Shown: positions 20,789 to 31,192, counted from the stretch's first letter. The stretch: 46,251 nucleotides of DNA from Loigolactobacillus bifermentans DSM 20003 (GCF_001434575.1 NZ_AZDA01000026.1:1-46251); one strand, 5' to 3'. Made by a program: numbers and translations. The notes: generated from the letters alone by a model not told the origin.

Positions 20789-22345
20789 TTATTCAGTTGG
20801 TGTTTGCTCAGTTGGCGTTGTTTCCTCAGTTGCTTCAGGGTGATAAACCGGGAATAACATTCTGAAACTCGTGCCATTGCCCAGCACACTATCAACACTA
20901 ATACTGCCATGGTAGCTATCGACTAAGCGTTGGGCAATTGACAGGCCTAAGCCATTGCCGCCCTTGTCCCGGCTACGGGCCTTATCCACGCGATAGAAGC
21001 GGTTAAACACGCGTTTTAGGTCTTCTTCCGAGATACCCTCACCAAAGTCCTGTACGGCGATTTCAACGTTACGTTCGCTCCGTGAAATCGATAAATGCAC
21101 CTCTTGACGTTTTTGTGAGTATTTCACAGCATTATCCATTAAAATAATCAAGATCTGTTCAAAATGATCATGGAAAATCTTGACCAATGTGGCTTCACGT
21201 AAATCATCATCCAAGGTAAAGGTAAACTCAGGATGAATCAATTTAAAGTTGTTAAAGACCTGATTGGTCACAGCCTTCACATCTGTGGTGGCGTTTGGAT
21301 AATGAACTTCAACTTGTTCCGCCCGCGATAAATCTAGCATTTCCTGTACCAGACTCTTCATCCGCGTAATTTCTTGTAACGACGCACCAATCGATTCGTT
21401 TAAAATCTCTGGATCATCTTTCCCCCAGCGATTTAACATGGTTAAATGGCCTTCAATAATGGCCACCGGTGTGCGCAATTCATGAGAAACATCTTCCACA
21501 AATTCCTCTTGTTGCTCAATATAGCGTTGCATCCGATCTAACATGTCATTAAACAATTGCGTTAAGTCAGAAAATTCATCATTACCGCGTGTCATTGGAA
21601 TCCGTTTGGCGGCTTGGGGTTGAACATTGATGACATCAATGGTATCCGTCATTAATTGAATCGGCTTTAAAAAGTAACTGGCCAAAACATAACCCACTAT
21701 TCCGCTGACCACAAAGGCCAAAATTGCCAAGCCATAAAAGGCCAACAACAGTTGGTGCTGATCATGCTTTAACGTGCCCAGCTGTGTGGTCACCTGCACA
21801 TAGCCAATGATCTTACCGGTGGTGCGGGAATGAATTGGACGCCGGCCAACAAAACCGGCTGCTTGTCCAATCTGCTCTTTCATCACGGAAACATGATTGA
21901 GCCGTTTAAATTTCGTTGGCACTTTTCGTGACGCGTAAACCCGTTGACCCTTTGGGTTATAAATACTCACCGAAACATCTTCCCGGGCCAACTTCACAAT
22001 AATCGAATCCGTATAAATATTCTGCTTAGCATTTTGATCGACCTTCGGTACTTGATCGGAATCAGTGGCCAAATCAGGTCGTAAATAAGGTAACACGGTA
22101 TCATAGGTCAGGGGTTTTGATTGATTGACCAATCGTTCAACCACCAGGGTCATGGTATCATGTAAATTAGTTTTTTCTTGATCCATCATGATCGCCGTTA
22201 ATCGATTAAACAGCAAAATTGAAAAAATCGAAAAAACAATAAATATACCAAAAGCGGCGCCAAGCGCCCACTTCCATTTTAATGGAAAGCGCCGACCCCG
22301 CTTTACTGGTTGGTCCAGATTGTCAACTACGGTAGCGGATTTCAC
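20789..22345 (-). CDS. Membrane sensor histidine kinase (ArlS/CsrS-like)
   Basis: The 518-residue kinase has TM1 at about residues 28-50, an extracellular sensor domain (about 50-195), TM2 at about 200-222, a HAMP linker, then HisKA with the H-box [16 protein letters not shown]. The ATP-binding domain shows N-box DNAVKYS, G1 DFGEGI and G2 [10 protein letters not shown]; the tail is Thr/Glu/Pro-rich. It overlaps the regulator gene by four bases (ATGA), so they form one system. Domain layout resembles ArlS/CsrS/LisK of Firmicutes; the signal is unknown. Confidence 0.92.
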   Translation of the reverse strand: MKSATVVDNLDQPVKRGRRFPLKWKWALGAAFGIFIVFSIFSILLFNRLTAIMMDQEKTNLHDTMTLVVERLVNQSKPLTYDTVLPYLRPDLATDSDQVPKVDQNAKQNIYTDSIIVKLAREDVSVSIYNPKGQRVYASRKVPTKFKRLNHVSVMKEQIGQAAGFVGRRPIHSRTTGKIIGYVQVTTQLGTLKHDQHQLLLAFYGLAILAFVVSGIVGYVLASYFLKPIQLMTDTIDVINVQPQAAKRIPMTRGNDEFSDLTQLFNDMLDRMQRYIEQQEEFVEDVSHELRTPVAIIEGHLTMLNRWGKDDPEILNESIGASLQEITRMKSLVQEMLDLSRAEQVEVHYPNATTDVKAVTNQVFNNFKLIHPEFTFTLDDDLREATLVKIFHDHFEQILIILMDNAVKYSQKRQEVHLSISRSERNVEIAVQDFGEGISEEDLKRVFNRFYRVDKARSRDKGGNGLGLSIAQRLVDSYHGSISVDSVLGNGTSFRMLFPVYHPEATEETTPTEQTPTE

Positions 22346-23028
22346 GAGCGCATCACATACCCAGTTCCACGAACGGTTTGAATATAACTATCTTCCCCTT
22401 CGCGGTCAATTTTATTTCGCAAATAACGAATATAAACGTCGACAACATTGGTTTCGACTTCACTTTCATAGCCCCAAACCTTATTTAATAAAATGTCTCG
22501 GCCTAATACCACGTTAATGTTTTCCATTAACGTTAATAATAATTCGTATTCACGCTTGGTTAAATCAATGGTTTCATTCCCACGTTTAACCACTCGATTT
22601 TCTTTTTCAATGGTTAAATCACGGTAAGAAACAGTGGTTTGTTTTGCGTTGTTTTGTTCGCCTTCAATATCGATCCGTCGTAATAAGGCGCGTAAGCGTG
22701 CTAAAAGTTCTTCGATTGCAAATGGCTTAACGATGTAATCATCAGCCCCATGATCTAAACCAGAAACGCGGTCGATGACAGAATCCCGTGCGGTCATCAT
22801 AATAATCGGTGTATTTTTCACTTGACGTACCCGCCGACAAACTTCCAAGCCGTTTAACTCTGGTAACATAAGATCGAGTAGGATGGCATCCCAATCATTT
22901 GCCAAAGCCGCATCCAAACCGGTTCGACCATTATAATGAACTGCTGTTTCATAGCCTTCGTGCTTTAGTTCCAGTTCGACGAACCGTGCGAGATTTTTTT
23001 CATCCTCAATGATTAGAATTTTACTCAT
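22342..23028 (-). CDS. OmpR/PhoB-family response regulator (ArlR/CsrR-like)
   Basis: The 228-residue regulator has a receiver domain with acidic pocket (IIEDEKN), phospho-acceptor ILLDLMLP at about residue 53, MMTARD and the lysine in [13 protein letters not shown]. The C-terminal winged helix (about 135-228) has [20 protein letters not shown] and [11 protein letters not shown]. It is phosphorylated by the kinase encoded downstream and controls transcription. First gene of the pair; 248 bases of upstream sequence contain the gnd terminator and presumably its promoter. Confidence 0.93.
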   Translation of the reverse strand: MSKILIIEDEKNLARFVELELKHEGYETAVHYNGRTGLDAALANDWDAILLDLMLPELNGLEVCRRVRQVKNTPIIMMTARDSVIDRVSGLDHGADDYIVKPFAIEELLARLRALLRRIDIEGEQNNAKQTTVSYRDLTIEKENRVVKRGNETIDLTKREYELLLTLMENINVVLGRDILLNKVWGYESEVETNVVDVYIRYLRNKIDREGEDSYIQTVRGTGYVMRS

Positions 23029-23234
23029 TCACCCGTCCAACTCCTTGAATTAATTTGATTAGATTTGTTTAAGAAAGCGCATTTATTGCGTTCATCATTT
23101 ACTCATACGAGAATATATTTTAACATTATTTTTGCAAAAAAGCTACCAATAAACATTAATCTAACGGCAATTTATCGCTTAACAACCATTATCGGCGATC
23201 TTGATTGTCGACTTCATCAAATTTTAAGTTAACA

Positions 23235-23266
23235 AAAAAGCCTTTAGCAAAAAGACTAAAGACTTT
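23235..23266 (-). terminator. Terminator of gnd
   Basis: On the minus strand AAAGTCTTTAG tctttttg CTAAAGGCTTT with one U-G pair, then TTTG. Confidence 0.75.
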
Positions 23267-23276
23267 AAACGAAAAA

Positions 23277-24701
23277 TTATTGTTCTTCATACCATGAAAA
23301 ATGGAAGTTACCGTCACGGTCAGTCCGTTCATAAGTATGTGCGCCAAAGTAATCCCGTTGTGCTTGGATCAAGTTGGCTGGCAATTGTGCTGCCCGGTAA
23401 GAATCAAAATACGTAATCGCAGATGTTAAAGCAGGAATGGCAATCCCAGATTTAACGGCTAACGCAACAACATCCCGGACTGCTTCTTGATAACGTGCTG
23501 TAATGTCGGTGAAATAATCATCTAACAACAAGTTTTGCAAGTTCGCATCCTTATCAAATGCATTGGTAATGTTTTGCAAGAATTGTGCCCGGATGATACA
23601 GCCTGCGCGCCAGATACTAGCGATTTTCCCAAAATCTAAGGTCCAATCATAATGTTGTGACGCGATCCGCATTTGTTCAAATCCTTGCGCATAGCTCATG
23701 ATTTTACTGAAGTATAATGCTTTACGAATCTTTTCAACGACTTCTTGTTTGTCAAATTCAACGTTACCAGCTGGCTTTGGTAAAACCTTGCTAGCAGCAA
23801 CACGTTCGTCTTTCATCATCGAAATATAACGTGCATAAACAGATTCTGTGATCAATGATTGTGGGATCTCAAGGTCAATGGCGTTGGCTGAACTCCACTT
23901 CCCAGTCCCTTTATTAGCAGTCCGATCTAAAATCTTGTCAACAATTGGTTCATTTGAACCTAAATCATCTTTACGCGTTAAAATATCAGCTGTGATTTCG
24001 ATCAAGTAGCTGTCTAATTCGCCTTTGTTCCAGTCTGCAAAAATGTCAGCAATTTCATCAACTGACAAGCCAACCATGTTACGTAACAAGTTATAGCTTT
24101 CAGCGATTAATTGTTCATCACCATATTCGATCCCGTTATGGATCATTTTGACATAATGACCGGCACCGTTCGGGCCAATGTAAGTGACACAAGGCTTGCC
24201 ATCTTGTGCTTTAGCAGCCATTTGTTCAAAAATAGGTGCGACTAAGTCGTATGCTTCTTTTTGACCACCAGGCATCATTGAAGGGCCTTGTAAGGCGCCT
24301 AATTCACCACCGGAAACCCCGGTACCAATAAAGTTAATGCCTGATTCGTCTAATTTTGCATTGCGACGCATTGTGTCTTTGAAGAAGGTATTCCCACCAT
24401 CGATCAACACATCCCCTTTATCCAATAAAGGTAATAATTCATCAATGACAGCATCTGTACCAGCCCCTGCTTTGACCATTAACATGATCCGCCGTGGCTT
24501 TTCCAAAGAAGCAACAAAATCTTCGATAGAATAACTTGGAACTAACTTTTTGTCAGCATGTTCCTTTGCAACTGTTTCTGTTTTAGAAGCAGTTCGGTTG
24601 TAAATCGCAACCGTGTAACCACGACTTTCAATATTTAATGCCAAGTTCTTGCCCATGACGGCCATTCCGATGACACCAATTTGAGGTTTTTCATTTTCCA
24701 T
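23277..24701 (-). CDS. gnd: 6-phosphogluconate dehydrogenase (decarboxylating)
   Basis: The 474-residue enzyme oxidises 6-phosphogluconate to ribulose 5-phosphate and CO2 with NAD(P)+. The Rossmann motif is [20 protein letters not shown], followed by YNRTASKT. Conserved segments include [19 protein letters not shown], the catalytic [14 protein letters not shown] (lysine) and NKGTGKWS, and the C-terminal tail ends FHFSWYEEQ. The ATG at 24701 matches the family N-terminus and has GGGGG upstream; a longer frame is not supported. A 6-phosphogluconate route fits heterofermentative or gluconate-using lactobacilli. Confidence 0.97.
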   Translation of the reverse strand: MENEKPQIGVIGMAVMGKNLALNIESRGYTVAIYNRTASKTETVAKEHADKKLVPSYSIEDFVASLEKPRRIMLMVKAGAGTDAVIDELLPLLDKGDVLIDGGNTFFKDTMRRNAKLDESGINFIGTGVSGGELGALQGPSMMPGGQKEAYDLVAPIFEQMAAKAQDGKPCVTYIGPNGAGHYVKMIHNGIEYGDEQLIAESYNLLRNMVGLSVDEIADIFADWNKGELDSYLIEITADILTRKDDLGSNEPIVDKILDRTANKGTGKWSSANAIDLEIPQSLITESVYARYISMMKDERVAASKVLPKPAGNVEFDKQEVVEKIRKALYFSKIMSYAQGFEQMRIASQHYDWTLDFGKIASIWRAGCIIRAQFLQNITNAFDKDANLQNLLLDDYFTDITARYQEAVRDVVALAVKSGIAIPALTSAITYFDSYRAAQLPANLIQAQRDYFGAHTYERTDRDGNFHFSWYEEQ

Positions 24702-24785
24702 TAGGTTTAGAACCCCCTTCGTATTTAACAACCTTAATCCTATCAAAAAGTTTTCTGAAAAGAAAGGCTCTGGTAACGCATTCGT

Positions 24786-24822
24786 AAAAAAAGCTTTAGC
24801 GCCATGGCCGCTAAAGCTTTTT
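24786..24822. terminator. Strong bidirectional terminator after rpmF
   Basis: AAAAAGCTTTAGCG ccatggc CGCTAAAGCTTTTT, a long perfect stem. Confidence 0.9.
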
Positions 24823-24830
24823 AAACAGGT

Positions 24831-25013
24831 CTAGTTTTTACCTGTGTTGACAACTTGTTTGCCATCATAGTAACCACAACTTGGGCATACATGATGTGAT
24901 GCACGTAATTCACCGCAGTTTGGGCAAGCGCTCAAATTAGGTGTTGTTAATTTGATGTGTCCACGACGTAGACGCTTACGTGTCTTTGATGTTCTTCTTG
25001 CTGGTACAGCCAT
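24831..25013 (-). CDS. rpmF: 50S ribosomal protein L32
   Basis: Sixty residues: [19 protein letters not shown], then the zinc site [20 protein letters not shown], typical of the four-cysteine (C+) form of L32 and active with zinc. Start after AAGGAGGTGGCTTCA; three extra codons upstream would overlap the ribosome site. It follows the YceD gene, the normal arrangement in bacteria. Confidence 0.97.
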   Translation of the reverse strand: MAVPARRTSKTRKRLRRGHIKLTTPNLSACPNCGELRASHHVCPSCGYYDGKQVVNTGKN

Positions 25014-25055
25014 TGAAGCCACCTCCTTAAAAATGAGATATCTTGGCGCTTTGCT

Positions 25056-25610
25056 TTAATTCTGATCATCATCAGACTTAAGGAGTCCCTTAAGCTTTGC
25101 AAAACGTGGATCAACTTGATTTGCTTTTGCCGCTTGTTGTGCTTGATAGTCGGCTTCAGAAATAACTTGCCAATCATTTCCGTGCGGCATCTCTTGCTCA
25201 TTCGCAGCTTCAGCTGGTGTTAAAATCTTTGACGGGATCTGTAACAAAATATTATCTGTTAAGACCTGATCTAAATCTAAAACATCCTGTTCTAAGTAAA
25301 TCACTGTTTCAGCCGTTGTGTGTTCATCTAAGTCAGTCAGTTGCCGCGTATAAATCTCATCAACTGAGAAAGCTAGTGGCAAGGCAACTGGCACTAATGA
25401 ACGGGTCGAAGGCAGTGTTAACGTTACTTGAACATCAAGATGAGCAATAATTAATGCCTGGTCAAGTGTGATCAATCCTTGCACTTTGACCGGGGAAACA
25501 TCAGAAATGGTATGATCGCGGGCCTTTAAAACTGCCGTTAAATCAAGTGTCTCCTGCAGTTTTAAGGGTGACTCACGGTACTTTTCCAATTCCTGTAAAG
25601 ACCATTTCAT
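25056..25610 (-). CDS. YceD/DUF177 family protein
   Basis: The 184-residue protein begins MKWSLQELEKYRESPLKLQE and has the DUF177 core: SPVKVQGLITLDQALIIAHL, then TLTLPSTRSLVPVALPLAFS, without the cysteines found in some relatives, and an acidic C-terminus. YceD proteins accompany rpmF and are implicated in 23S rRNA or large-subunit processing; the biochemical role is not settled. Start after AGAGGAGGTCACTTCA. Confidence 0.88.
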   Translation of the reverse strand: MKWSLQELEKYRESPLKLQETLDLTAVLKARDHTISDVSPVKVQGLITLDQALIIAHLDVQVTLTLPSTRSLVPVALPLAFSVDEIYTRQLTDLDEHTTAETVIYLEQDVLDLDQVLTDNILLQIPSKILTPAEAANEQEMPHGNDWQVISEADYQAQQAAKANQVDPRFAKLKGLLKSDDDQN

Positions 25611-25679
25611 TGAAGTGACCTCCTCTTGCAACCCTAATGCAACGTCAACCATTATAACTGTCTAAAAAATCTTTGTCAA

Positions 25680-26843
25680 CTAAATTTCCTTGACAGGCCG
25701 TAACGGATACCGGCCATAAACTTGATTTTCACCGGTTAAATTTTGATACACCAAATCTGTCCGCACATCAGTCCCCATTAAACCTGATTCTTGGCCTAAT
25801 TTACGGTCAATCTTTGTAATCAACGGCCATGGCACTTGCTGCTTTATTTGATGTAAATAATGCTGACCTGCTGGGGTAAATCCTAATACGTGTAAGTAAG
25901 GTTGCTGTGCCTGAATCGCAGTTGTTTTCAGATTTAACACTGTATACAAACATAACCGTTGTAAGCGTGAATAGGTATACCGTTTGGTTTTTAACGCTTT
26001 TAAAAATGCTTCAAACGTTACCGCAGCTTGGATCTGCTGCTTCATGCGATATTCTAAGCCTTCGTTCATTTGATAAATCGCCTGTAAGTCGCCTAAATCC
26101 GCTTGTAAAATGCGATATTTCAAAAATGGAAACAACCTGGCCCAATTAACCAGTGGCCCTTGCTGCAACGTTTGAAACGTCACCTTAGGCACCACTTGTT
26201 GAACCTGATGCCATTGTGGCGGTACTTGCTGTAAAGCCTGCCGAATGGCTGTTGCACTGCCAATCAATCCTTTGGTCAGTTGTGTGTCGTGGTACTGTGC
26301 CCCTTGACGCTGTACGGGAACCAGGGTCATGGGCCGTGACAACTCAGCATTGGCCTGCGCATAACTGAGCCCTAATAGCTGGTTAGGATAGTCTAATGAC
26401 AAGCCAAGTTGCTGCTGATAAAACTGATTTAATTGGGTGGCGTAAGTTTGTCGATAATCCTTAAAATCTTGGTGATGTTCTGGTAACTGTGCCAGCTGAA
26501 CACCGATTTGCTGATAATCAAGCTGTGCATCCTCAGTGCCGAATACCACGGCTTGACATCCTAAAGCAGACAACATTTGAATCCCAGCACTGGCAAAACG
26601 ATCAGCAGGTTGGACCGCTTGGGTGGTTGGCAGTTCGACCACCAGATCCACACCATTGACCAATGCTTGTGCTGTTCGCTGCCATTTGTCCAAAACAGCA
26701 GGTGCGCCACGTTGCACAAAATTACCACTCATCACAGCAACCACCACATCTGCTTGGGTCAACTGGCGGGCTTGTTGCACATGGTAAGCATGTCCGTTAT
26801 GAAACGGATTATATTCGACAATCATACCGGTTGCTTGTAACAA
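25680..26843 (-). CDS. tmcAL: tRNA(Met) cytidine acetate ligase (TmcAL)
   Basis: The 387-residue protein is the YlbM/TmcAL family, which makes ac4C34 on elongator tRNA-Met from acetate and ATP. The nucleotidyltransferase signature is ATGMIVEYNPFHNGHAYHV, followed by VAVMSGNFVQRGAPAVLDK. LTKGLIGSATAIRQAL in the middle and TDVRTDLVYQNL near the end are conserved. It starts at TTG behind GTAGGTG; the ATG six codons later would cut the family motif, so TTG is preferred. Confidence 0.92.
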   Translation of the reverse strand: MLQATGMIVEYNPFHNGHAYHVQQARQLTQADVVVAVMSGNFVQRGAPAVLDKWQRTAQALVNGVDLVVELPTTQAVQPADRFASAGIQMLSALGCQAVVFGTEDAQLDYQQIGVQLAQLPEHHQDFKDYRQTYATQLNQFYQQQLGLSLDYPNQLLGLSYAQANAELSRPMTLVPVQRQGAQYHDTQLTKGLIGSATAIRQALQQVPPQWHQVQQVVPKVTFQTLQQGPLVNWARLFPFLKYRILQADLGDLQAIYQMNEGLEYRMKQQIQAAVTFEAFLKALKTKRYTYSRLQRLCLYTVLNLKTTAIQAQQPYLHVLGFTPAGQHYLHQIKQQVPWPLITKIDRKLGQESGLMGTDVRTDLVYQNLTGENQVYGRYPLRPVKEI

Positions 26844-26851
26844 ATCGTCAC

Positions 26852-27586
26852 CTACTTTTGGGCTTCAAAAAACCAACGGCCACTTTCCGACTGAATCGGT
26901 TGTGTGCCAAATTCGGCACTGGTGGTCACCGTTTGAAAGCCCACCGCTTTTAACGCTGCCACAATCTCCGCAAGTGGATACGTGCGTTCGTGATGTAATT
27001 CATTAATGGCCTGATAGCCTTGAATCGCGTCATCCCAAACAAAAAATGTTAAATCGTGTTCAACGCTATGCGGTTGGTCGCCAACGTAGCTGGTCCACAT
27101 AAAAGCTTGGTCTGCTGTACGATAATTGTACATATAGCCTGGGAAAAAGTCGTCAATTTGGTAAATTGAATGCATATCAAATAAAAATTGCCCTTGTGCT
27201 GGCAATAACTGATAAACCTGCTGAAAAACTTGTTTTAAATGCGCCAGATCTGGCATATAACATAAGGAATCATCTAAGCACGTTACCGTTTGAAAAGCAC
27301 CAATTTCAGTTAAATCAAGCATATCGCCTTCAATTAAAGGCAATGTCACTTGCGCTGCTTGGGCCCGATTGTTGGCCAAGGTTAACATTTCTGGTGACAA
27401 ATCCAAACCAGTCACCTGATAGCCCGCTTGGCATAACTTAACTGCCAATACCCCCGTCCCACAGGCCAGCTCTAGCAAAGGTGCTTGTTTATCAGTCACC
27501 CGCTGCATGACAAAATCCAGCCATTGATCATACAAGGCCGAATCCATCATTTCATCATATAACCCGGCAAACGTCTGATAAATCAT
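26852..27586 (-). CDS. SAM-dependent methyltransferase, substrate unknown
   Basis: The 244-residue class I methyltransferase begins MIYQTFAGLYDEMMDSALYD. Motif I is LLELACGTGVLAVKLCQAGY, motif II VTGLDLSPEML, then LIEGDMLDL and TCLDDSLCYM. This type usually sits between rsfS and tmcAL in lactobacilli; the substrate is unknown, and a link with ribosome or tRNA metabolism is only contextual. The ATG overlaps the rsfS stop (ATGA). Confidence 0.88.
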   Translation of the reverse strand: MIYQTFAGLYDEMMDSALYDQWLDFVMQRVTDKQAPLLELACGTGVLAVKLCQAGYQVTGLDLSPEMLTLANNRAQAAQVTLPLIEGDMLDLTEIGAFQTVTCLDDSLCYMPDLAHLKQVFQQVYQLLPAQGQFLFDMHSIYQIDDFFPGYMYNYRTADQAFMWTSYVGDQPHSVEHDLTFFVWDDAIQGYQAINELHHERTYPLAEIVAALKAVGFQTVTTSAEFGTQPIQSESGRWFFEAQK

Positions 27587-27939
27587 GCGTCGATCCAGTC
27601 AGCGATTTGAACATTTTTAGCATCTGACCATAATTTCTCCAAATTATAATAAGCGCGTTCTTCAGGGTTAAAGACGTTAACGACCACATCACCTAAGTCG
27701 ATCAAGATCCACTTACCAGAGTTTTTCCCTTCAACGTGCTTGGCAATCACACCTGCAAGTTCTTCTTTTTCTAAAATGTTATCTAAAATCGCATCCATTT
27801 GACGCTTTGAGGCCGCTTGTAACACGACAAAATAATCAGCTAATAAACTGACTTCACGAACATCTAATGCTGTAATTTCTTCAGCACGTTTTTCATCAGC
27901 GGCTTGTACCGCAATTTTTAAGATCTCTTGGCTATCCAC
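27583..27939 (-). CDS. rsfS: Ribosomal silencing factor RsfS
   Basis: The 118-residue protein (formerly YqeL/YbeB) binds L14 of the 50S subunit and blocks joining with 30S when nutrients fall. Recognised by VREVSLLADYFVVLQAASKR, the GKWILIDLGDVVVNVFNPEE segment and YNLEKLW near the end. GTG start after AGGAGGATTTCT. It overlaps the methyltransferase downstream and follows yqeK closely, as in Bacillus. Confidence 0.95.
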   Translation of the reverse strand: MDSQEILKIAVQAADEKRAEEITALDVREVSLLADYFVVLQAASKRQMDAILDNILEKEELAGVIAKHVEGKNSGKWILIDLGDVVVNVFNPEERAYYNLEKLWSDAKNVQIADWIDA

Positions 27940-27966
27940 AGAAATCCTCCTTTAAATTTTTAAGGG

Positions 27967-28563
27967 TTATTTTGCAACCCAAGCATTATAGGTTGCAATC
28001 GTTTTCGGGTAAATCTTTTGTTGCCGCGCTAATAAGAACTGCAACGTATTGGCAACTTCATAGCGTACCCCGGCGGCTAAACTCTCATCAGCCGCTTCAC
28101 GAGCCGCTTCAACACCTGGAAAATCACGGCCAGGCTCAATAAAGTCAGCTACAAATAAAATTTGGTCTAAGGTCGTCATTTCAGGTGCCCCAATGGTATG
28201 GCGCCGAACGGCATTTAAAATGGCCGCATCATGGATTTGTAATTCTTTTTCAATCAAATAAGCACCGACCACACCATGCCAAATGCCATTGCCATAATTC
28301 AACAAGTCTGGATCAAACTTTTCTTGTTGGATCAACTGGCGATATTCAGCATCTGGCCGCTGTTTGGCATAATCGTGGACCAAACCAGCAATGCTGGCGC
28401 GTTCCACATCAGCACCGTAATGTTCCGCCAAATCAATGGCTGTTTGTTCCACTCGCAACACGTGTTGGAACCGATGATCACTTAACTGTGCCTTGATTTT
28501 ATTGACTAATGTCGTCCGTGAATAAGGCACCAGACCCAGTTGATAATCAAGCGTTTTTGTCAT
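27967..28563 (-). CDS. yqeK: YqeK-type HD hydrolase (diadenosine tetraphosphatase)
   Basis: The 198-residue protein has HD-family metal ligands: HRFQHVLRVEQTAIDLAEHYG, then SIAGLVHDYAKQRP and NGIWHGVVGAYLIEKE, then LFVADFIEPGRDF. Bacterial YqeK enzymes cleave Ap4A symmetrically into two ADP. It lies between nadD and rsfS, the usual order. The ATG at 28563 lies inside the nadD 3' end (17-base overlap), so translation is probably coupled; the longer upstream frame is not conserved. Confidence 0.92.
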   Translation of the reverse strand: MTKTLDYQLGLVPYSRTTLVNKIKAQLSDHRFQHVLRVEQTAIDLAEHYGADVERASIAGLVHDYAKQRPDAEYRQLIQQEKFDPDLLNYGNGIWHGVVGAYLIEKELQIHDAAILNAVRRHTIGAPEMTTLDQILFVADFIEPGRDFPGVEAAREAADESLAAGVRYEVANTLQFLLARQQKIYPKTIATYNAWVAK

Positions 28564-29203
28564 TGCGATACAGCCCTTCTTCCTGAATATAGGTGCGTAC
28601 AGCATCTGGTACTAAGTAGCGCACAGAGCAACCTGCTTGCACCCGCTCACGAATCAAAGATGAGCTAATGGCTAAGCCCGGGGCATCCACCCACAAAATT
28701 GGGTATTGACTGTGTACGGCCACTTTAGGCCGTTTAACGCCAACAAACTGAACCAACTTTAAAAGCTTATCAATTTCGTGCCAAGTTGGCAGGTCATTCA
28801 CCATGTCAGCGCCGATAATAAAATAATAATCTGTATCAGGATGCCGTTGCTTTAAATCTAACAGTGTATCATAAGTATAACTTTTACCACCACGTTTAAT
28901 TTCAGCTAGTTCCAAGTCAAATAACGGATTGCCAGCAATCGCCCGCCGTACCATTTCCACGCGTTTTTCAGGGTCAATGGCCGTTTTAGGGGTTTGATGC
29001 GGTGGTTGCGCGTCAGGCATAAAGTAAACTTTTTCCAAGCCCAATTGTGTGCCTACGGTTTCTGCCATAATCAAATGCCCTAAATGCGGCGGATTAAACG
29101 TGCCGCCCAAAATCCCCACTTGATGTCGTTTGCGGGTATTTAAAGGCGCTTCATCTACTTCAACCGTCACCACGGACTGTTGTTGTGTCGTTACCTCTGT
29201 CAC
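28547..29203 (-). CDS. nadD: Nicotinate-nucleotide adenylyltransferase
   Basis: The 218-residue enzyme joins nicotinate mononucleotide and ATP to form deamido-NAD. The nucleotidyltransferase motif GILGGTFNPPHLGHLIMAE is near residue 28; FIIGADMVNDLPTWHEID and the SSxxR loop in AISSSLIRERVQAG complete the site. I chose the GTG at 29203 with AGAGGTGGCAAAA upstream; the frame is open further but would overlap the yhbY gene without need. About 25 N-terminal residues precede the core, slightly longer than in Bacillus. Confidence 0.94.
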   Translation of the reverse strand: MTEVTTQQQSVVTVEVDEAPLNTRKRHQVGILGGTFNPPHLGHLIMAETVGTQLGLEKVYFMPDAQPPHQTPKTAIDPEKRVEMVRRAIAGNPLFDLELAEIKRGGKSYTYDTLLDLKQRHPDTDYYFIIGADMVNDLPTWHEIDKLLKLVQFVGVKRPKVAVHSQYPILWVDAPGLAISSSLIRERVQAGCSVRYLVPDAVRTYIQEEGLYRNDKNA

Positions 29204-29216
29204 TTTTGCCACCTCT

Positions 29217-29531
29217 TTATAATGTTGCAATGCGGCGTGACAACCGCTGATACTTTTCTTTATCAGCTGGCCGGTAGAGTAAAATAACCCGACCAATTTT
29301 TTGCGCTACGGTGATACCTGGCAACGCTTCTTCAAGCGCTAATACCACTTGTTCCATGGTTACCTCAGCGTTTTGCAGTAAATTAATTTTAATCAATTCA
29401 TGCCGCGCTAAACTATCATCAACTTGTTGAATAAAAGTTGCTGTGACACCGTTTTTCCCAACATGAAATTCTGGCCGTAGCCGATTGGCTTGCGCCCGTA
29501 AAAATCGTTTTTGTTTGCCTGTTAATGGCAT
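29217..29531 (-). CDS. yhbY: YhbY/CRM-domain RNA-binding protein
   Basis: The 104-residue protein has a CRM domain: LTGKQKRFLRAQANRLRPEF, the HVGKNGVT GxxG loop, and HELIKINLLQNAE. YhbY (YqeI) associates with pre-50S ribosomal particles. It lies between yqeH and nadD, in the order typical of Firmicutes. Confidence 0.94.
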   Translation of the reverse strand: MPLTGKQKRFLRAQANRLRPEFHVGKNGVTATFIQQVDDSLARHELIKINLLQNAEVTMEQVVLALEEALPGITVAQKIGRVILLYRPADKEKYQRLSRRIATL

Positions 29532-29554
29532 TGAAGCACCTCTTTTAATTATTT

Positions 29555-30670
29555 TTAAATCAATGCAGGTCGTGTACTAACGGCAACACCCTTAGGCGCC
29601 CAGCCGCAGATCACTGCCCCTGCTGGTACGGTGATCCAACCTAAACCTGCAAAAACCAAGTCACTTTTTTGCTTCGATGTAAATTGGAAACGAACCAGTT
29701 CTGGAAAATCAGCCAATTCTTTGGCACGAGGGGGCTGTAAAAGTTTCCCCGCCTGACGGGCATAAAAATCCGTTGCATTGGCTAATTTTGTCCGGTGAAC
29801 CAGTAAATTATTATCTAAATAAACTGTAAAACTACGCCGTGGGCCACTCACGTAATCAAATCGGGCCAAGCCAGCCAAAAATAACGTTTGTTCAGCGTTG
29901 AGTTGGAATGTTTTAGGCTTAATTGGTTTTTGCGGCGTCACTAATTTTAAATCCTTTGGGCCAAGGTAATAAGCCATTTGTTCCCGATGAATGATCCCTG
30001 GTGTATCAATTAATTGCTGCCCATCTGCTAACGGAATCTGAATTTGATCCAAAGTTGTCCCTGGAAAACGAGACGTGGTAATTAAATCTTGGGTCCCATT
30101 TGCTTGTTTAATGATTTTGTTGATCAACGTCGACTTGCCAACATTGGTCACGCCCACCACATAAACGTCTTTCCCATCACGATAATGGTCAATTGCCGCC
30201 AGCAATTCATCTAGCGCATAACCACTTTTCGCACTGGTCAAACAAACATCAACTGGCCGCAAGCCAGCCTGATGTGCCTGTTGTCGCAACCACTGCTTTA
30301 CTTTTGAACGCTTCACTGAGGTTGGCAAAACATCAACTTTATTGCCCACCAATAAAACCGGATTATCACCCACAAAGCGGTGTAACCCTGGAATTAAACT
30401 TCCTGAAAAGTCAAAAATATCCACCACATTAACGATCAACGCGTCAGCATCACCAATTTGTGTCAATAATTTCAAAAAATCATCATCTGTTAATTTAACA
30501 TCTGAGATTTCATTATAATGCCGTAAACGGAAGCAACGTTGGCAATACAACTCAGTTTCATCTGTATCTTGCTTTAACGCAGCAGCCGGGGTATAACCAG
30601 GTTGCTTTGGATCAGTGGTTTGAATCTGGGCACCACAACCAATACAATACTGAGGTTCAGTTTCAGTCAT
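29555..30670 (-). CDS. yqeH: Ribosome-assembly GTPase YqeH
   Basis: The 371-residue circularly permuted GTPase has an N-terminal zinc finger (CIGCGAQI ... CQRCFRLRHYN), then G4 (VGNKVDVLP), G5 (LTSAKSGY), G1 (VVGVTNVGKSTLIN) and G3 (LIDTPGI) in permuted order, and a C-terminal domain. Bacillus YqeH is needed for 30S assembly. Its ATG overlaps the yqeG end by eight bases. Confidence 0.96.
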   Translation of the reverse strand: MTETEPQYCIGCGAQIQTTDPKQPGYTPAAALKQDTDETELYCQRCFRLRHYNEISDVKLTDDDFLKLLTQIGDADALIVNVVDIFDFSGSLIPGLHRFVGDNPVLLVGNKVDVLPTSVKRSKVKQWLRQQAHQAGLRPVDVCLTSAKSGYALDELLAAIDHYRDGKDVYVVGVTNVGKSTLINKIIKQANGTQDLITTSRFPGTTLDQIQIPLADGQQLIDTPGIIHREQMAYYLGPKDLKLVTPQKPIKPKTFQLNAEQTLFLAGLARFDYVSGPRRSFTVYLDNNLLVHRTKLANATDFYARQAGKLLQPPRAKELADFPELVRFQFTSKQKSDLVFAGLGWITVPAGAVICGWAPKGVAVSTRPALI

Positions 30671-31190
30671 TAAGGGAATTCCTCCATTTTAAGTCAGGAT
30701 ACTTACGTTTCAAATGATTTCTAAAAAAACGTTCAAAAAAACGTGTGATCCGCGTGTTCCAAGCATCGGTTTCAACCAACGGTTTCACTAAAACAGGCCG
30801 AATATGCACCCAGTTTGCCGCAATCATGTCGGTTAATAGCTGATCCCCAACCATTACCAGTTCATGATCTGCTAGACCCAGTTGCTTTTTAGCCCGCATT
30901 AAGCCAAATGGCAATGGCTTTAACGCACGCGCAATAAAAGGCAACCCAAGTGCCGTCACTGCACGATGAATACGCCGGGCATTGTTATTTGAAACCACCA
31001 CCACCTGAATTTGTGCATCAGCCATGGTTTGCAACCACGCTTTTAATTCAGGCGTACCTGTCGGGTGATTCCAAGCAATCAGTGTGTTGTCTAAATCCGT
31101 TAGCACAACTTTGATACCTTGGGCTTGTAAATCCGTGGGGGTTAACTGTGTAATTGAATTTAACATCCAAGTCGGTTTATATAACAGCAT
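30663..31190 (-). CDS. yqeG: YqeG-family HAD phosphatase
   Basis: The 175-residue HAD hydrolase belongs to the YqeG (HAD-IIIA) group: VVLTDLDNTLIAWNHPTGTP holds the nucleophile aspartate, VVVVSNNNARR motif II, and VMVGDQLLTDMIAAN motif III/IV. Its substrate is unknown, but the gene always precedes yqeH. The ATG at 31190 lies six bases after AGGAG; this ribosome site is the terminal part of the 95-bp tandem array upstream, so the array forms the immediate 5' leader of the gene. Confidence 0.93.
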   Translation of the reverse strand: MLLYKPTWMLNSITQLTPTDLQAQGIKVVLTDLDNTLIAWNHPTGTPELKAWLQTMADAQIQVVVVSNNNARRIHRAVTALGLPFIARALKPLPFGLMRAKKQLGLADHELVMVGDQLLTDMIAANWVHIRPVLVKPLVETDAWNTRITRFFERFFRNHLKRKYPDLKWRNSLND

Positions 31191-31192
31191 CT